A stretch of DNA of 14,896 nucleotides from Candidatus Cloacimonadota bacterium. Its GTDB lineage: Bacteria; Cloacimonadota; Cloacimonadia; JGIOTU-2. Positions 1 to 7,051 of the stretch are shown piece by piece. The position numbers and the translations under genes were made by a program. Location: the NCBI GenBank assembly GCA_014382685.1, contig JACNJG010000081.1:1-14896 (forward strand), read 5' to 3'. Position 1 is the first letter of the stretch. Each line of letters starts with the position of its first letter. Under the pieces are notes generated by a model. That model ran no database searches. It worked only from the letters and a program-made list of their open reading frames with translations, and was not told the DNA's origin.

Positions 1-1
1 C

Positions 2-64
2 TTCATAATAGGGCAAGCGGTAGGATCGGAATCTGAAGAGCGATTGATCCATTTTACACAATAA
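2..64 (+). CDS. 3' end of an unidentified CDS (partial)
   Basis: Of the three + frames only this one stays open from the window edge, through 20 codons to TAA at 62-64. It reads as a C-terminal peptide ending in ...EERLIHFTQ. The piece is too short to identify. Being just upstream of an SLBB protein and a Wzc-like kinase, it may be the end of another polysaccharide gene, but that is position-based inference. An open stretch of this length could also be chance. Confidence 0.4.
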   Translation, partial: FIIGQAVGSESEERLIHFTQ

Positions 65-125
65 ATAAATTGACGGAAAATTATCAATTGGAATTTTACA
101 TCCTCAATAGTAAAGGGAGTTCAAT

Positions 126-626
126 ATGAAACACCTTTTTGTTATAATAGTAAGTATTATAATTTTCAGTACTGCCTGTTTTGCACAGGATAGTCCTTCG
201 ATTACTCCATCTGCGGGAAGTTCCGCCTATTCATATTCCGGCACGATGGGGGATAAAGATCAACTAAGAATTTACACCCAGATATGGGGGCAAGTAAAAA
301 AACCCGGGTTCTATCTTCTGCCGGATGATACTGACCTGTTGACTCTTTTATCCTTAGCCGGTGGACCTACAGAAGATGCAAAACTTTCAAAAATTCGAAT
401 TGTCAGACCCAGCCAGGATAATGGACAGGGTGAAGTAATCTGGGTCAACATGAAAAAATATCTCGATACGGGAAATTATGACATTATCCCAATGTTAAAA
501 GCCGGGGATACTGTTGTCGTATCCGGAACGGTTTTCTATGGCATGGTACAAGTCGCGGATTTCGTTGCAAAATTTGCAACCGTGCTGAGTATTTATAACC
601 TGTATTTAACAATTCAAAATAAATAA
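126..626 (+). CDS. Small secreted SLBB-domain protein (polysaccharide export)
   Basis: A 166-residue protein with an N-terminal signal peptide: Lys2, a hydrophobic stretch over residues 4-17, and probable signal peptidase I cleavage after Ala20 (C-F-A|Q). Cys18 makes a poor lipobox, so a lipoprotein is less likely. Residues about 47-120 form one SLBB (soluble ligand-binding beta-grasp) unit, with the typical pattern GQVKKPGFY, a leucine-rich helix, then LAGGPTEDAKL. Residues about 137-160 are hydrophobic and could be a membrane or outer-membrane anchoring helix. Wza-type exporters normally carry a Poly_export domain before SLBB; none is visible here, and the protein is less than half the usual length. 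The start ATG is preceded by a good ribosome site (AAAGGGAG). The Wzc-like kinase begins 14 bases downstream, so a role in periplasmic coupling of exopolysaccharide export is likely but inferred. Confidence 0.82.
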   Translation: MKHLFVIIVSIIIFSTACFAQDSPSITPSAGSSAYSYSGTMGDKDQLRIYTQIWGQVKKPGFYLLPDDTDLLTLLSLAGGPTEDAKLSKIRIVRPSQDNGQGEVIWVNMKKYLDTGNYDIIPMLKAGDTVVVSGTVFYGMVQVADFVAKFATVLSIYNLYLTIQNK

Positions 627-640
627 ACAGAGGGATACAT

Positions 641-2926
641 ATGGAGCAATTTCCTGAACAAGAACAAGAAATTAAACTAAGAGATTATTATAGGATAATC
701 CTTCGACACATAAAACTCATCGGCATCATTTTTGTGCTGGTGATGGCTGCAACAATATATTATACTGCACGCGCACCTCGCATCTATGAAAGTAACGGAA
801 AGATCCTTTTAGAGCTCAACAAACAAACAGATCTCTTTTTCAGTACCGGCGGATTTGGACGAAATGATCTCAACAACCAGATGGAAGTGATAAAAAGCCC
901 TTCTGTAATGGAAAGTGCAGTCGAGAAACTTAAGAGAAACCAGGAAGCTGAAAATTTCCCGATTCTTTCTTCAGATAATCCTATAAGTACATTGGCTGGG
1001 GGAACAGAAGTCTCTGCAAAACGTGAAGTGGACATCGTTGATGTTTCTTTTAAATCCACAAATCCAAACGAAGCCCAAGCAGTAGTGAATGCAGTTATGG
1101 ACAGTTACCAGGACGAAAGCTTGAAATATGCCAGAGCCGAAGTGACAAGCGTACGTGAATTTTTAGAGAAACAACTGGACGTAACTTCAAAAAAATTAGC
1201 GATCTCTGAAGAAGACCTGCGTGCTTATAAGATCGCACACGAAGTTTTCGCCCTTTCTGAAGAAACAAAAGAGATGATCACTAACATGGTTGAGTTTGAG
1301 GCACAATTAAGCTCAGCCCAAACAGAACTGCAGATCGTTGATAAAAAACTTGCGTACCTCAAAAATGAACTCACCAAGATCGATGAAGCTCTTGGCGAAG
1401 AAATGGCCTCAATTTCCTCCCCCGTTTCGGAACAATTACGTAAAAAACTCATCGAGAGCGAAAGCCAGCTTGCAATTTTCCTGACAAAAAAAGGATATAC
1501 TGAAAACCATCCTCAGCTCGTTTCTCTTCAAAACGAAATCGACAATATCAAGCGTCAGTTGAGGGCAGAAATAGATAAAATCCTTGAAGTAAATAAATAC
1601 TCCTTCAATCCCCTTGATAGGAGACAGCAATTATTTACAGAAATTATCACTTCTGAGGTCGAGTTTCAAACAGCCACGGCAAAAGTTAGTGGACTTGGAA
1701 CAGTTGTGGAAGAATATTCCGTAAGGATGTCAGGTCTTCCGGATGCAGAATTGGAACTTGCCCGACTGGAACGCTCAAAAGCAATAAATGAGCAGATATT
1801 CAGTATGCTCATTACGCGATACGAGGAAGCTAAAATCTCTGAAGAGGGAAAACTCAGCAACATCAGGATCATCAATAGCGCAACATCTCCCCGTGCCCCT
1901 GTTTCACCAAAAGTGAAAATGAATATTCTCATTGGGCTTCTCCTTGGACTGGGACTTGGTATCGGTGCTGCCTTTCTGCTTGAATCTTTAAATACTAAGA
2001 TAACTAATCTTTCTGATGTAGAACGATACGTTAAATTGCCAATTCTTGGCACGATTCCCGACATTCCGCTTGACGAAAAGCAACTTGCCGATATTGAAGA
2101 GCGGATGGGCAAAGAAAAGGATAAGGAAAGGTTGCAGGAACTAACCACTGCACAGCGACAAATGGTTGCCCGTCTTGTTCCGCATTACAGCCCAAAATCG
2201 CCGATTGCAGAAGCGTACAGAACATTCAGAACAAATGTAGTTTCCTTACCGACCAAAGTCCCGGGCTGTGGAAAAATATTTCTTGTCACGAGTTCTGGAC
2301 CAAAAGAGGGAAAATCAACCTCCGCCGGCAACCTGGCTATAACACTTTCACAAATGCGTTCAAAAACCGTACTTGTTGACTGTGATATGCGACGTCCAAT
2401 GATACATAATCTTTTTATAGTTTCCAGAGAAAATGGACTTTCAAAATATTTAACTACAGACAATATCGACTTACACGATATTATAAAACCTTCCGTCATG
2501 GATAATCTTGATATTATTACTGCCGGTCACGTTCCACCTAATCCTTCCGAACTGCTTTCTTCTAAAAAAATGGATGAACTTTTTACAAAACTGCGTGAAG
2601 AATATGAATATATCATCATTGACTCTCCGCCCATTATTGCTGTGACTGATGCTTTGATCCTTTCCAAAAAGGTTGATCAACTGGTACTTGTTATCCGTGT
2701 TAATTCCACCGAGCGGGCGATCATAGAGCAGGCAAAGAGTCTTCTTAATAATATTGACGTGAAAGTTGCAGGCGTTGTGGTGAACGGTATCGAGGTGAAG
2801 AAATACTATAGCGGCTATAAATATTATTACTACTATTATTACTATTATTACGCCGACGACGAAAAAGGTGCAAAAAAGAAAAAGAGAAAAACTCAAGGTC
2901 ACTCACGGCTCTCGCGCAAAGCTTAA
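641..2926 (+). CDS. Wzz/BY-kinase fusion, polysaccharide co-polymerase (Wzc-like)
   Basis: A 761-residue inner-membrane tyrosine autokinase of the Wzc type, which sets chain length and drives export of capsule or exopolysaccharide. Order of parts: Wzz domain (about 10-110) with membrane helix 1 at about 25-43; a long periplasmic coiled-coil region (about 170-400); a Pro-rich SPRAPVSPK motif just before membrane helix 2 (about 427-449); then a cytoplasmic P-loop kinase. The kinase shows Walker A GPKEGKST (553-560), Walker A' LVDCDMRRP (578-586) and Walker B IIID (658-661). The tyrosine tail runs 722-737: Y722, Y723, Y726 and ten uninterrupted tyrosines 728-737. After it comes a basic extension of 24 residues rich in Lys and Arg, whose gene segment overlaps the start of ispE. 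Start supported by CAGAGGG upstream. Kinase and transmembrane parts are fused, as in proteobacterial Wzc and unlike split Firmicute CpsC/CpsD. Confidence 0.95.
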   Translation: MEQFPEQEQEIKLRDYYRIILRHIKLIGIIFVLVMAATIYYTARAPRIYESNGKILLELNKQTDLFFSTGGFGRNDLNNQMEVIKSPSVMESAVEKLKRNQEAENFPILSSDNPISTLAGGTEVSAKREVDIVDVSFKSTNPNEAQAVVNAVMDSYQDESLKYARAEVTSVREFLEKQLDVTSKKLAISEEDLRAYKIAHEVFALSEETKEMITNMVEFEAQLSSAQTELQIVDKKLAYLKNELTKIDEALGEEMASISSPVSEQLRKKLIESESQLAIFLTKKGYTENHPQLVSLQNEIDNIKRQLRAEIDKILEVNKYSFNPLDRRQQLFTEIITSEVEFQTATAKVSGLGTVVEEYSVRMSGLPDAELELARLERSKAINEQIFSMLITRYEEAKISEEGKLSNIRIINSATSPRAPVSPKVKMNILIGLLLGLGLGIGAAFLLESLNTKITNLSDVERYVKLPILGTIPDIPLDEKQLADIEERMGKEKDKERLQELTTAQRQMVARLVPHYSPKSPIAEAYRTFRTNVVSLPTKVPGCGKIFLVTSSGPKEGKSTSAGNLAITLSQMRSKTVLVDCDMRRPMIHNLFIVSRENGLSKYLTTDNIDLHDIIKPSVMDNLDIITAGHVPPNPSELLSSKKMDELFTKLREEYEYIIIDSPPIIAVTDALILSKKVDQLVLVIRVNSTERAIIEQAKSLLNNIDVKVAGVVVNGIEVKKYYSGYKYYYYYYYYYYADDEKGAKKKKRKTQGHSRLSRKA

Positions 2927-3752
2927 TCTCTTTCTTGATATCCTTCATAAAAGGGATGATGGCTTTCACGAAGTTGAGACGATTATTGCGCCCATCTCCC
3001 TTGCTGACAATCTGATATTTAGATTGACAGATAAATCTGAAGTAAAAATTTATTGCTCCTCTGATACACTTCAAGAATCAGAGAATATTATTTACAAAGT
3101 CGCTTGTTTTTTAAAAGATACATATAATGTGAAAAATGGTGTTGAAATCAAATTAAAAAAGAATATCCCGCTCGCTGCAGGATTGGGCGGTGGTAGTTCG
3201 AACGCTGCTGTAACAATTCAGGTGCTGAATTCAATTTGGAAACTCAATCTTTCAATGACAGACATACATAGAATCGTCTCGCATTTTGGGAGCGACATTA
3301 ATTTCTTTCTTGAAAATAACACTGCGCTCCTAAAAGGAAGAGGAGAGATCGTCCGTGAAACTTTTCCTACTCCATATATTGAGAATATACTACTCGTAAA
3401 TCCTGGGATTGAGATCGCCAGCAGGAATGCTTACTCGTGGTCGGTCATAGGCGGACTTCATGAAGAAATGAAATCAGCAATGATCACCGGCTTAAAAAAC
3501 AATGACATTGAGTTGATATGTAAAAATCTGCACAATGGACTGGAACAGGGTGTCTTTGCTCATTATCCCATATTGCAAGAGATCAAAGCCCAACTTCTTG
3601 AACTGGGTGCAATGGGAAGTTTGATGTCTGGCAGCGGAGCAACAGTTTTTGGAATTTTTCCTTCGAGAGAGAAGCTTATAAACGCAAAAAAATATTTCAA
3701 AAAATATAATTATTGGTTATTTGAAACTAAAATCGAACAAAAAGCGAATTAA
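2868..3752 (+). CDS. ispE: 4-diphosphocytidyl-2-C-methyl-D-erythritol kinase
   Basis: Cytosolic GHMP-family kinase of the non-mevalonate isoprenoid pathway; it phosphorylates CDP-methylerythritol using ATP. Visible motifs: AKLNLFL with the predicted catalytic Lys18, DDGFHEVET, the glycine-rich ATP loop PLAAGLGGGSSNAA (101-114), predicted catalytic Asp143 in GSDINFF (many homologues have Pro where this has Asn145), and the C-terminal GSGATVFG loop. Length 294 matches the family. The start is uncertain: the only standard in-frame start before the conserved core is GTG at 2868, with no clear Shine-Dalgarno. The first 59 bases overlap the kinase gene in another frame. Because AKLNL itself starts inside that overlap, the overlap is real whatever start is used. 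Translation is probably coupled to the kinase gene. Prs follows after 3 bases. Confidence 0.95.
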   Translation: MQKRKREKLKVTHGSRAKLNLFLDILHKRDDGFHEVETIIAPISLADNLIFRLTDKSEVKIYCSSDTLQESENIIYKVACFLKDTYNVKNGVEIKLKKNIPLAAGLGGGSSNAAVTIQVLNSIWKLNLSMTDIHRIVSHFGSDINFFLENNTALLKGRGEIVRETFPTPYIENILLVNPGIEIASRNAYSWSVIGGLHEEMKSAMITGLKNNDIELICKNLHNGLEQGVFAHYPILQEIKAQLLELGAMGSLMSGSGATVFGIFPSREKLINAKKYFKKYNYWLFETKIEQKAN

Positions 3753-3755
3753 ATT

Positions 3756-4718
3756 ATGAGATCAAAAATTCATATTTTTACCGGAAATGCAAATCCGGAA
3801 TTAGCCCAAAAAGTTGCGGAACATGCTGGGTTACCTCTCAGCCGCGCCGAGGTTTTCAAATTCTCAAACGATAATACTTTTGTGAAAATTCTGGATAATG
3901 TTCGGGGTACGGATGTCTTTATCATTCAGCCCACATGCATGCCCGTCAATGACAATCTTATGGAACTCCTTATTATGATCGATGCACTGCACAGAGCTTC
4001 TGCGGGAATGATCACTGCGGTCATACCATATTACGGATATGCCCGTTCTGACAAAAAGGATCAGCCCCGTGTACCGATAACTGCAAAACTCGTGGCAAAT
4101 CTTCTCACAGTTGCCGGTGCGAACAGAGTGGTTACTCTTGATCTCCATGCTGAGCAAATACAGGGCTTTTTTGATATACCAGTAGATCATCTCTCAATGC
4201 TGCCGATATTTCTAAGTTATTTTCAACCTCTTAATCTCAAAGATTGTGTAGTGGTTGCTCCTGACACTGGTGGCACACAGAGAGCACGAATGCTTGGGAA
4301 GGTTCTCAATGCAAATATTGCTATTGGTGATAAACGGCGCATTGGAAATAAGGGAAAGCTTGAGCTCCTGAACGTTGTCGGCGAAGTGAAAAACAAAAAC
4401 ACCATAATCATTGACGATATTATCGATTCTGGAAATTCTGTCATCAAAATGGCTGACGCTCTTAAAAACGAGGGTGCAAAAAAGGTATATTGTGCCTGTA
4501 CACACGCAGTTTTGAGTGGCAATGCAGTAGAAAGAATTGATAAGTCAAATATACATGAATTAGTTGTTACTGATTCTATTCCTCTTGGTGAAAAGAAAAA
4601 TAAAAGCTCAAAGATCAAGCAGCTTTCTATTGCTTCTCTACTCGCTCAGGCGATCTTGAGAATCCATAACGAGGAATCGGTCAGTGTCTTATTCAAAATA
4701 GAAGATGAGGTTACATAA
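3756..4718 (+). CDS. prs: Ribose-phosphate pyrophosphokinase
   Basis: Makes PRPP from ribose 5-phosphate and ATP, feeding purine, pyrimidine, histidine, tryptophan and NAD synthesis. The 320-residue protein matches the family length. Visible motifs: NDNLMELL, YYGYARSDKKDQPRVPITAKL, DLHAEQIQGFF (129-139, divalent metal and pyrophosphate region), APDTGGTQRAR, and the PRPP-binding loop DDIIDSGNS (220-228), which is a variant of the common DDMIDTAGT. In the adenine-binding loop the usual FSDGE reads F36-S-N-D-N40, so the usual Glu is Asn; other Prs subfamilies vary here too. The start lies 3 bases after the ispE stop without a clear ribosome site, which suggests coupled translation. Its place between ispE and rplY is a common bacterial arrangement. 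Confidence 0.96.
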   Translation: MRSKIHIFTGNANPELAQKVAEHAGLPLSRAEVFKFSNDNTFVKILDNVRGTDVFIIQPTCMPVNDNLMELLIMIDALHRASAGMITAVIPYYGYARSDKKDQPRVPITAKLVANLLTVAGANRVVTLDLHAEQIQGFFDIPVDHLSMLPIFLSYFQPLNLKDCVVVAPDTGGTQRARMLGKVLNANIAIGDKRRIGNKGKLELLNVVGEVKNKNTIIIDDIIDSGNSVIKMADALKNEGAKKVYCACTHAVLSGNAVERIDKSNIHELVVTDSIPLGEKKNKSSKIKQLSIASLLAQAILRIHNEESVSVLFKIEDEVT

Positions 4719-4721
4719 ACT

Positions 4722-5372
4722 ATGAAAATTAAAGCTGTCAAAAGAGAAACTGGAAAAAAAGCTGCCAAGCAGGTTCGCAGCGAAAATAAAATTCCTTCGA
4801 TCTTATATGGAGGAGGTGCAGAACCAGCACCATTGGAAGTTGATTATTCCGATTTCTATCATTATTATAAAGAAAGTCTCGGACATCAAAGCTTCATTTT
4901 TCTTCAGATAGGAAAGAAAGAATATAGATGCATTGTGCGAGATATGCAGATCGATCCGGTCACAAGAGAGATCGTTCATCTCGATTTCCAGGAAGTTACC
5001 GCAGGGCAGAAGCTTGATGTCGAAGTCCCTGTCTTGACGCTTGGAGATGCTATTGGAGTCAAAGAGGGGGGTATGCTCGAAGCAGGAATTCGTGAACTTC
5101 AAATCCGTTGTCTGCCAAAAGACCTTCCGGATGTAATCGAGATCGATGTCTCAGAACTTCAGATCGGTGATTCCGTTCATATTGAAGACATTCAGAAAAA
5201 ATATCCCGATGTAGAATTCCTTCAGCCATCAAATACGACCCTAATTTCAGTATTGATTCCTAAGATGGAAGTTGAAGAGCCCGAAGAAGGGGAAGAATTG
5301 CTTGAAGGTGAAGAAGCTGCTGAAGGCGCTGAAGAAACAGGCGAAGAAGATTCTGAGAAAAAATCAGAATAG
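4722..5372 (+). CDS. rplY: 50S ribosomal protein bL25, CTC (long) form
   Basis: Binds 5S rRNA in the central protuberance of the large subunit. Residues about 1-92 form the L25 beta-barrel, including the typical RxxGKxxAKxxRxxxxIPxxLYG start and the DFQEV segment at its end. Residues about 95-182 form the second beta domain found in the TL5/CTC form (LTLGDAIGVKEGG, LPDVIEIDVSELQIGDSVH). A highly acidic tail of Glu, Gly and Ala fills about 183-216, as in many CTC proteins. The total of 216 residues fits this long form, not the roughly 95-residue E. coli form. It starts 3 bases after prs and is followed by pth after 18 bases; the rplY-pth pair is widely conserved. Confidence 0.95.
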   Translation: MKIKAVKRETGKKAAKQVRSENKIPSILYGGGAEPAPLEVDYSDFYHYYKESLGHQSFIFLQIGKKEYRCIVRDMQIDPVTREIVHLDFQEVTAGQKLDVEVPVLTLGDAIGVKEGGMLEAGIRELQIRCLPKDLPDVIEIDVSELQIGDSVHIEDIQKKYPDVEFLQPSNTTLISVLIPKMEVEEPEEGEELLEGEEAAEGAEETGEEDSEKKSE

Positions 5373-5390
5373 CAAAGAAAAATAATATAC

Positions 5391-5978
5391 GTGAAATTAA
5401 TTGTCGGGCTTGGAAATCCGGGACCTGAGTACGAATCCACGCGACATAACATTGGATTTATTACTCTTGATGCTATATGTAAAAAGTTGAGAGTTCCTGA
5501 TTATAAGAAGTTCAAGAACTACCTCCTTGCCCGAAAGGATGAGTGGCTTTTTCTTAAACCTCTCACCTATATGAATCTTTCAGGACAGCCCGTTTCGTCT
5601 GTCGTGAAAGAATTTGAAATAAAAAAAAGTGATCTTTTAATTCTATTAGATGATGTGTATATTCCGCTGGGAAAGATCAGGATCCGCCGCAGAGGTTCGG
5701 ATGCCGGACATAACGGGCTGAAATCTGTGATCGAGGCATTGGATTCTGAAAACTTTTCCCGAATGCGTATTGGAATTCTCCCGGAAGCTTATGAATCAGC
5801 TTCAGGTCTTACAATGCCTTTGGAAGAATTCGTATTGATGAATTTTCTGGAAGAAGAAGACAAATGCGTTCAGGAGATCATTCCTACAGCAGTGGAACTG
5901 GCATCATACTTTATATATCAAAATTATGAAAAAATGAGCGCTGCATATAGCAGACTCTGTTCCTTATCCGTGGAATGA
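5391..5978 (+). CDS. pth: Peptidyl-tRNA hydrolase
   Basis: Releases peptides from peptidyl-tRNA that drops off the ribosome. The 195-residue protein has the family length. Its start is GTG, fixed by the conserved N-terminus KLIVGLGNPGPEYESTRHN immediately after it. Expected active-site residues are visible: Asn9, catalytic His19, Asn62 in PLTYMNLSG, the Asp87-Asp88 pair, and Asn108 in GHNGL. The C-terminal helix contains the FVLMNF segment typical of the family. It sits between rplY and rpsF. After its TGA stop there is a short leader with a perfect 14-base palindrome before rpsF. Confidence 0.96.
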   Translation: MKLIVGLGNPGPEYESTRHNIGFITLDAICKKLRVPDYKKFKNYLLARKDEWLFLKPLTYMNLSGQPVSSVVKEFEIKKSDLLILLDDVYIPLGKIRIRRRGSDAGHNGLKSVIEALDSENFSRMRIGILPEAYESASGLTMPLEEFVLMNFLEEEDKCVQEIIPTAVELASYFIYQNYEKMSAAYSRLCSLSVE

Positions 5979-5988
5979 CGGATTGCTC

Positions 5989-6002
5989 TTCCGCTAGCGG
6001 AA
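5989..6002. repeat. Perfect 14-bp palindrome in the rpsF leader
   Basis: TTCCGCTAGCGGAA reads identically on both strands and lies 21 bases before the rpsF start codon and 10 bases after the pth stop. It is followed by a short A-rich stretch and then the rpsF ribosome site (AAAGGA). It might be an operator or part of an mRNA structure. The bS6:bS18 complex is known to bind CCG-containing rpsF leaders in several bacteria, so autoregulation is possible, but I could not match the published motif. Confidence 0.4.
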
Positions 6003-6023
6003 AATAAAACCGAAAGGAATGCT

Positions 6024-6314
6024 ATGAAAAAATTCTACGAATCGATGATCATCATCAAACCTCTTTCTGAAGAAGAGACAAATCAGACAATCGAAACAGT
6101 CAAAAATTTTCTTACAGAACGCGAAGCTGAAATTGACAATGTGAACATCTGGGGATTGCGCAGACTTGCCTATGAAATTGAAAAACAGACCGAGGGTTAT
6201 TATGTAATTCTGTATTTCTCCATTGAACCGAATCACATAACCGCTCTTGAAAATTTCTATCGCCTGAACGAAAATATCATAAGATTTAACGTCATTAAAA
6301 AAGAAAAAGGTTAA
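6024..6314 (+). CDS. rpsF: 30S ribosomal protein bS6
   Basis: Primary fold is the small alpha/beta bS6 domain, which pairs with bS18 on the platform of the small subunit. The 96-residue sequence carries the typical start KFYESMIIIKP, the central WGLRRLAYEIEKQTEGYYVILYF strands and the ending NENIIRFNVIK. Length is near the core family length, without the acidic tail of E. coli bS6. The start has a good ribosome site (GAAAGGAA, about 6 bases away). Together with ssb and rpsR downstream it forms the classical rpsF-ssb-rpsR cluster. Confidence 0.96.
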   Translation: MKKFYESMIIIKPLSEEETNQTIETVKNFLTEREAEIDNVNIWGLRRLAYEIEKQTEGYYVILYFSIEPNHITALENFYRLNENIIRFNVIKKEKG

Positions 6315-6330
6315 AAACCGATGCTTTCTA

Positions 6331-6347
6331 AATTGCATACAGCAATT
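6331..6347 (+). other. Short hairpin between rpsF and ssb
   Basis: AATTGC (6331-6336) and GCAATT (6342-6347) can pair around a 5-base loop. The stem ends 4 bases before the strong purine-rich ribosome site of ssb (GGAGAGAGGAG, 6352-6362). Its AT-rich 6-bp stem is weak, so a role in tuning ssb translation is only a possibility. Confidence 0.25.
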
Positions 6348-6369
6348 AAAAGGAGAGAGGAGACCCAAA

Positions 6370-6789
6370 ATGGCAAAAAAACTTAATCTGCCGAGAATTA
6401 ACAATGTTATCGTCTCCGGACGATTAACAAGAGATGTCGAACTTCGTTATACCGGCTCCGGAACACCCGTTGCCTCAATGAGCATTGCGGTTGACAGGGT
6501 GTACCGTGATTCCGATAACAACTGGCAAACCGATACGAGCTTTTTCCGTATCACTGCATGGGCTCGTGTTGCAGAACGTGCTTCAGAGACGCTCTCAAAA
6601 GGTGCACCTGTCATTATTGAAGGAACACTTCAATCGCGAACCTGGCAGGACAAAGAGGATAATAAGCGCACTACTGTTGAAATAGTTGCGAGAAGAATCC
6701 AGAACCTTGAAAGAGAAGCCCAGGAAGGCGCCCCGGAAGAAAAAAGCCCTTCGGACGACCAGGAATCGGATGACGAAATTCCCTTCTAA
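6370..6789 (+). CDS. ssb: Single-stranded DNA-binding protein
   Basis: Coats single-stranded DNA during replication, recombination and repair and recruits partners through its acidic tip. Residues about 10-112 are the OB fold, with the recognisable NNVIVSGRLTRDVELRYT, FFRITAWARVAE and GAPVIIEGTLQSRTW segments. A Glu/Gln/Ser/Asp-rich linker of about 22 residues leads to the terminal tip DDEIPF (134-139), the conserved protein-interaction motif. Length 139 is at the short end of the normal range. The ribosome site upstream is long and strong, fitting the high expression expected. It lies between rpsF and rpsR, its usual place in many bacteria. Confidence 0.97.
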   Translation: MAKKLNLPRINNVIVSGRLTRDVELRYTGSGTPVASMSIAVDRVYRDSDNNWQTDTSFFRITAWARVAERASETLSKGAPVIIEGTLQSRTWQDKEDNKRTTVEIVARRIQNLEREAQEGAPEEKSPSDDQESDDEIPF

Positions 6790-6813
6790 ACAAGATTGGA
6801 GATCTAACAGAAC

Positions 6814-7038
6814 ATGAGATACATTAAAAAAAACATGAGAAAAAGATATTGCAGATTCTGCAAATATCCCGATACTGAAATTGATTATAAAAACACAGAA
6901 GTATTGCGCAAACACATTATTGAGTCTGGAAAAATCATACCAAGAAAAATCACCGGTGCCTGCAGCAAACACCAAAGAAAACTCGCTCGTGAAATCAAGA
7001 GAGCCCGTCAAATGGCTCTTATTCCTTATATTGGCTAA
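6814..7038 (+). CDS. rpsR: 30S ribosomal protein bS18 (zinc-binding type)
   Basis: Partner of bS6 on the small-subunit platform. The 74-residue sequence shows the family core IDYKNTEVLRKHIIESGKIIPRKITGACSKHQRKL followed by the Arg-rich helix, ending ARQMALIPYIG. Cys13, Cys16, Cys50 and His53 form a CxxC...CxxH set, the pattern of the zinc-binding (C+) form, rather than the zinc-free form. A GGAG ribosome site lies 12 bases upstream. The next gene begins only 13 bases after its stop. Confidence 0.96.
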   Translation: MRYIKKNMRKRYCRFCKYPDTEIDYKNTEVLRKHIIESGKIIPRKITGACSKHQRKLAREIKRARQMALIPYIG

Positions 7039-7051
7039 ATAACTGATACCA

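Noticed and set aside
70..101. Possible promoter before the SLBB gene (TTGACG at 70-75 with an AT-rich stretch about 17-19 bases on).
   Set aside because: The -35 matches well but no -10 hexamer scores above about 3 of 6 at suitable spacing, so I did not list it as a feature.
1666..2148. Long open frame on the - strand opposite the kinase gene.
   Set aside because: It lies wholly within a clearly identified + strand gene, has no recognisable motifs, and is explained by codon bias of the real gene.
6321..6386. Tiny 21-codon frame starting with ATG between rpsF and ssb, running into ssb.
   Set aside because: No ribosome site of its own; it reads through the ssb ribosome site and start and looks like chance.
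6485..6685. Open + strand frame inside ssb.
   Set aside because: Shadow of ssb; the OB fold is intact in the other frame and nothing in this one resembles a known protein.
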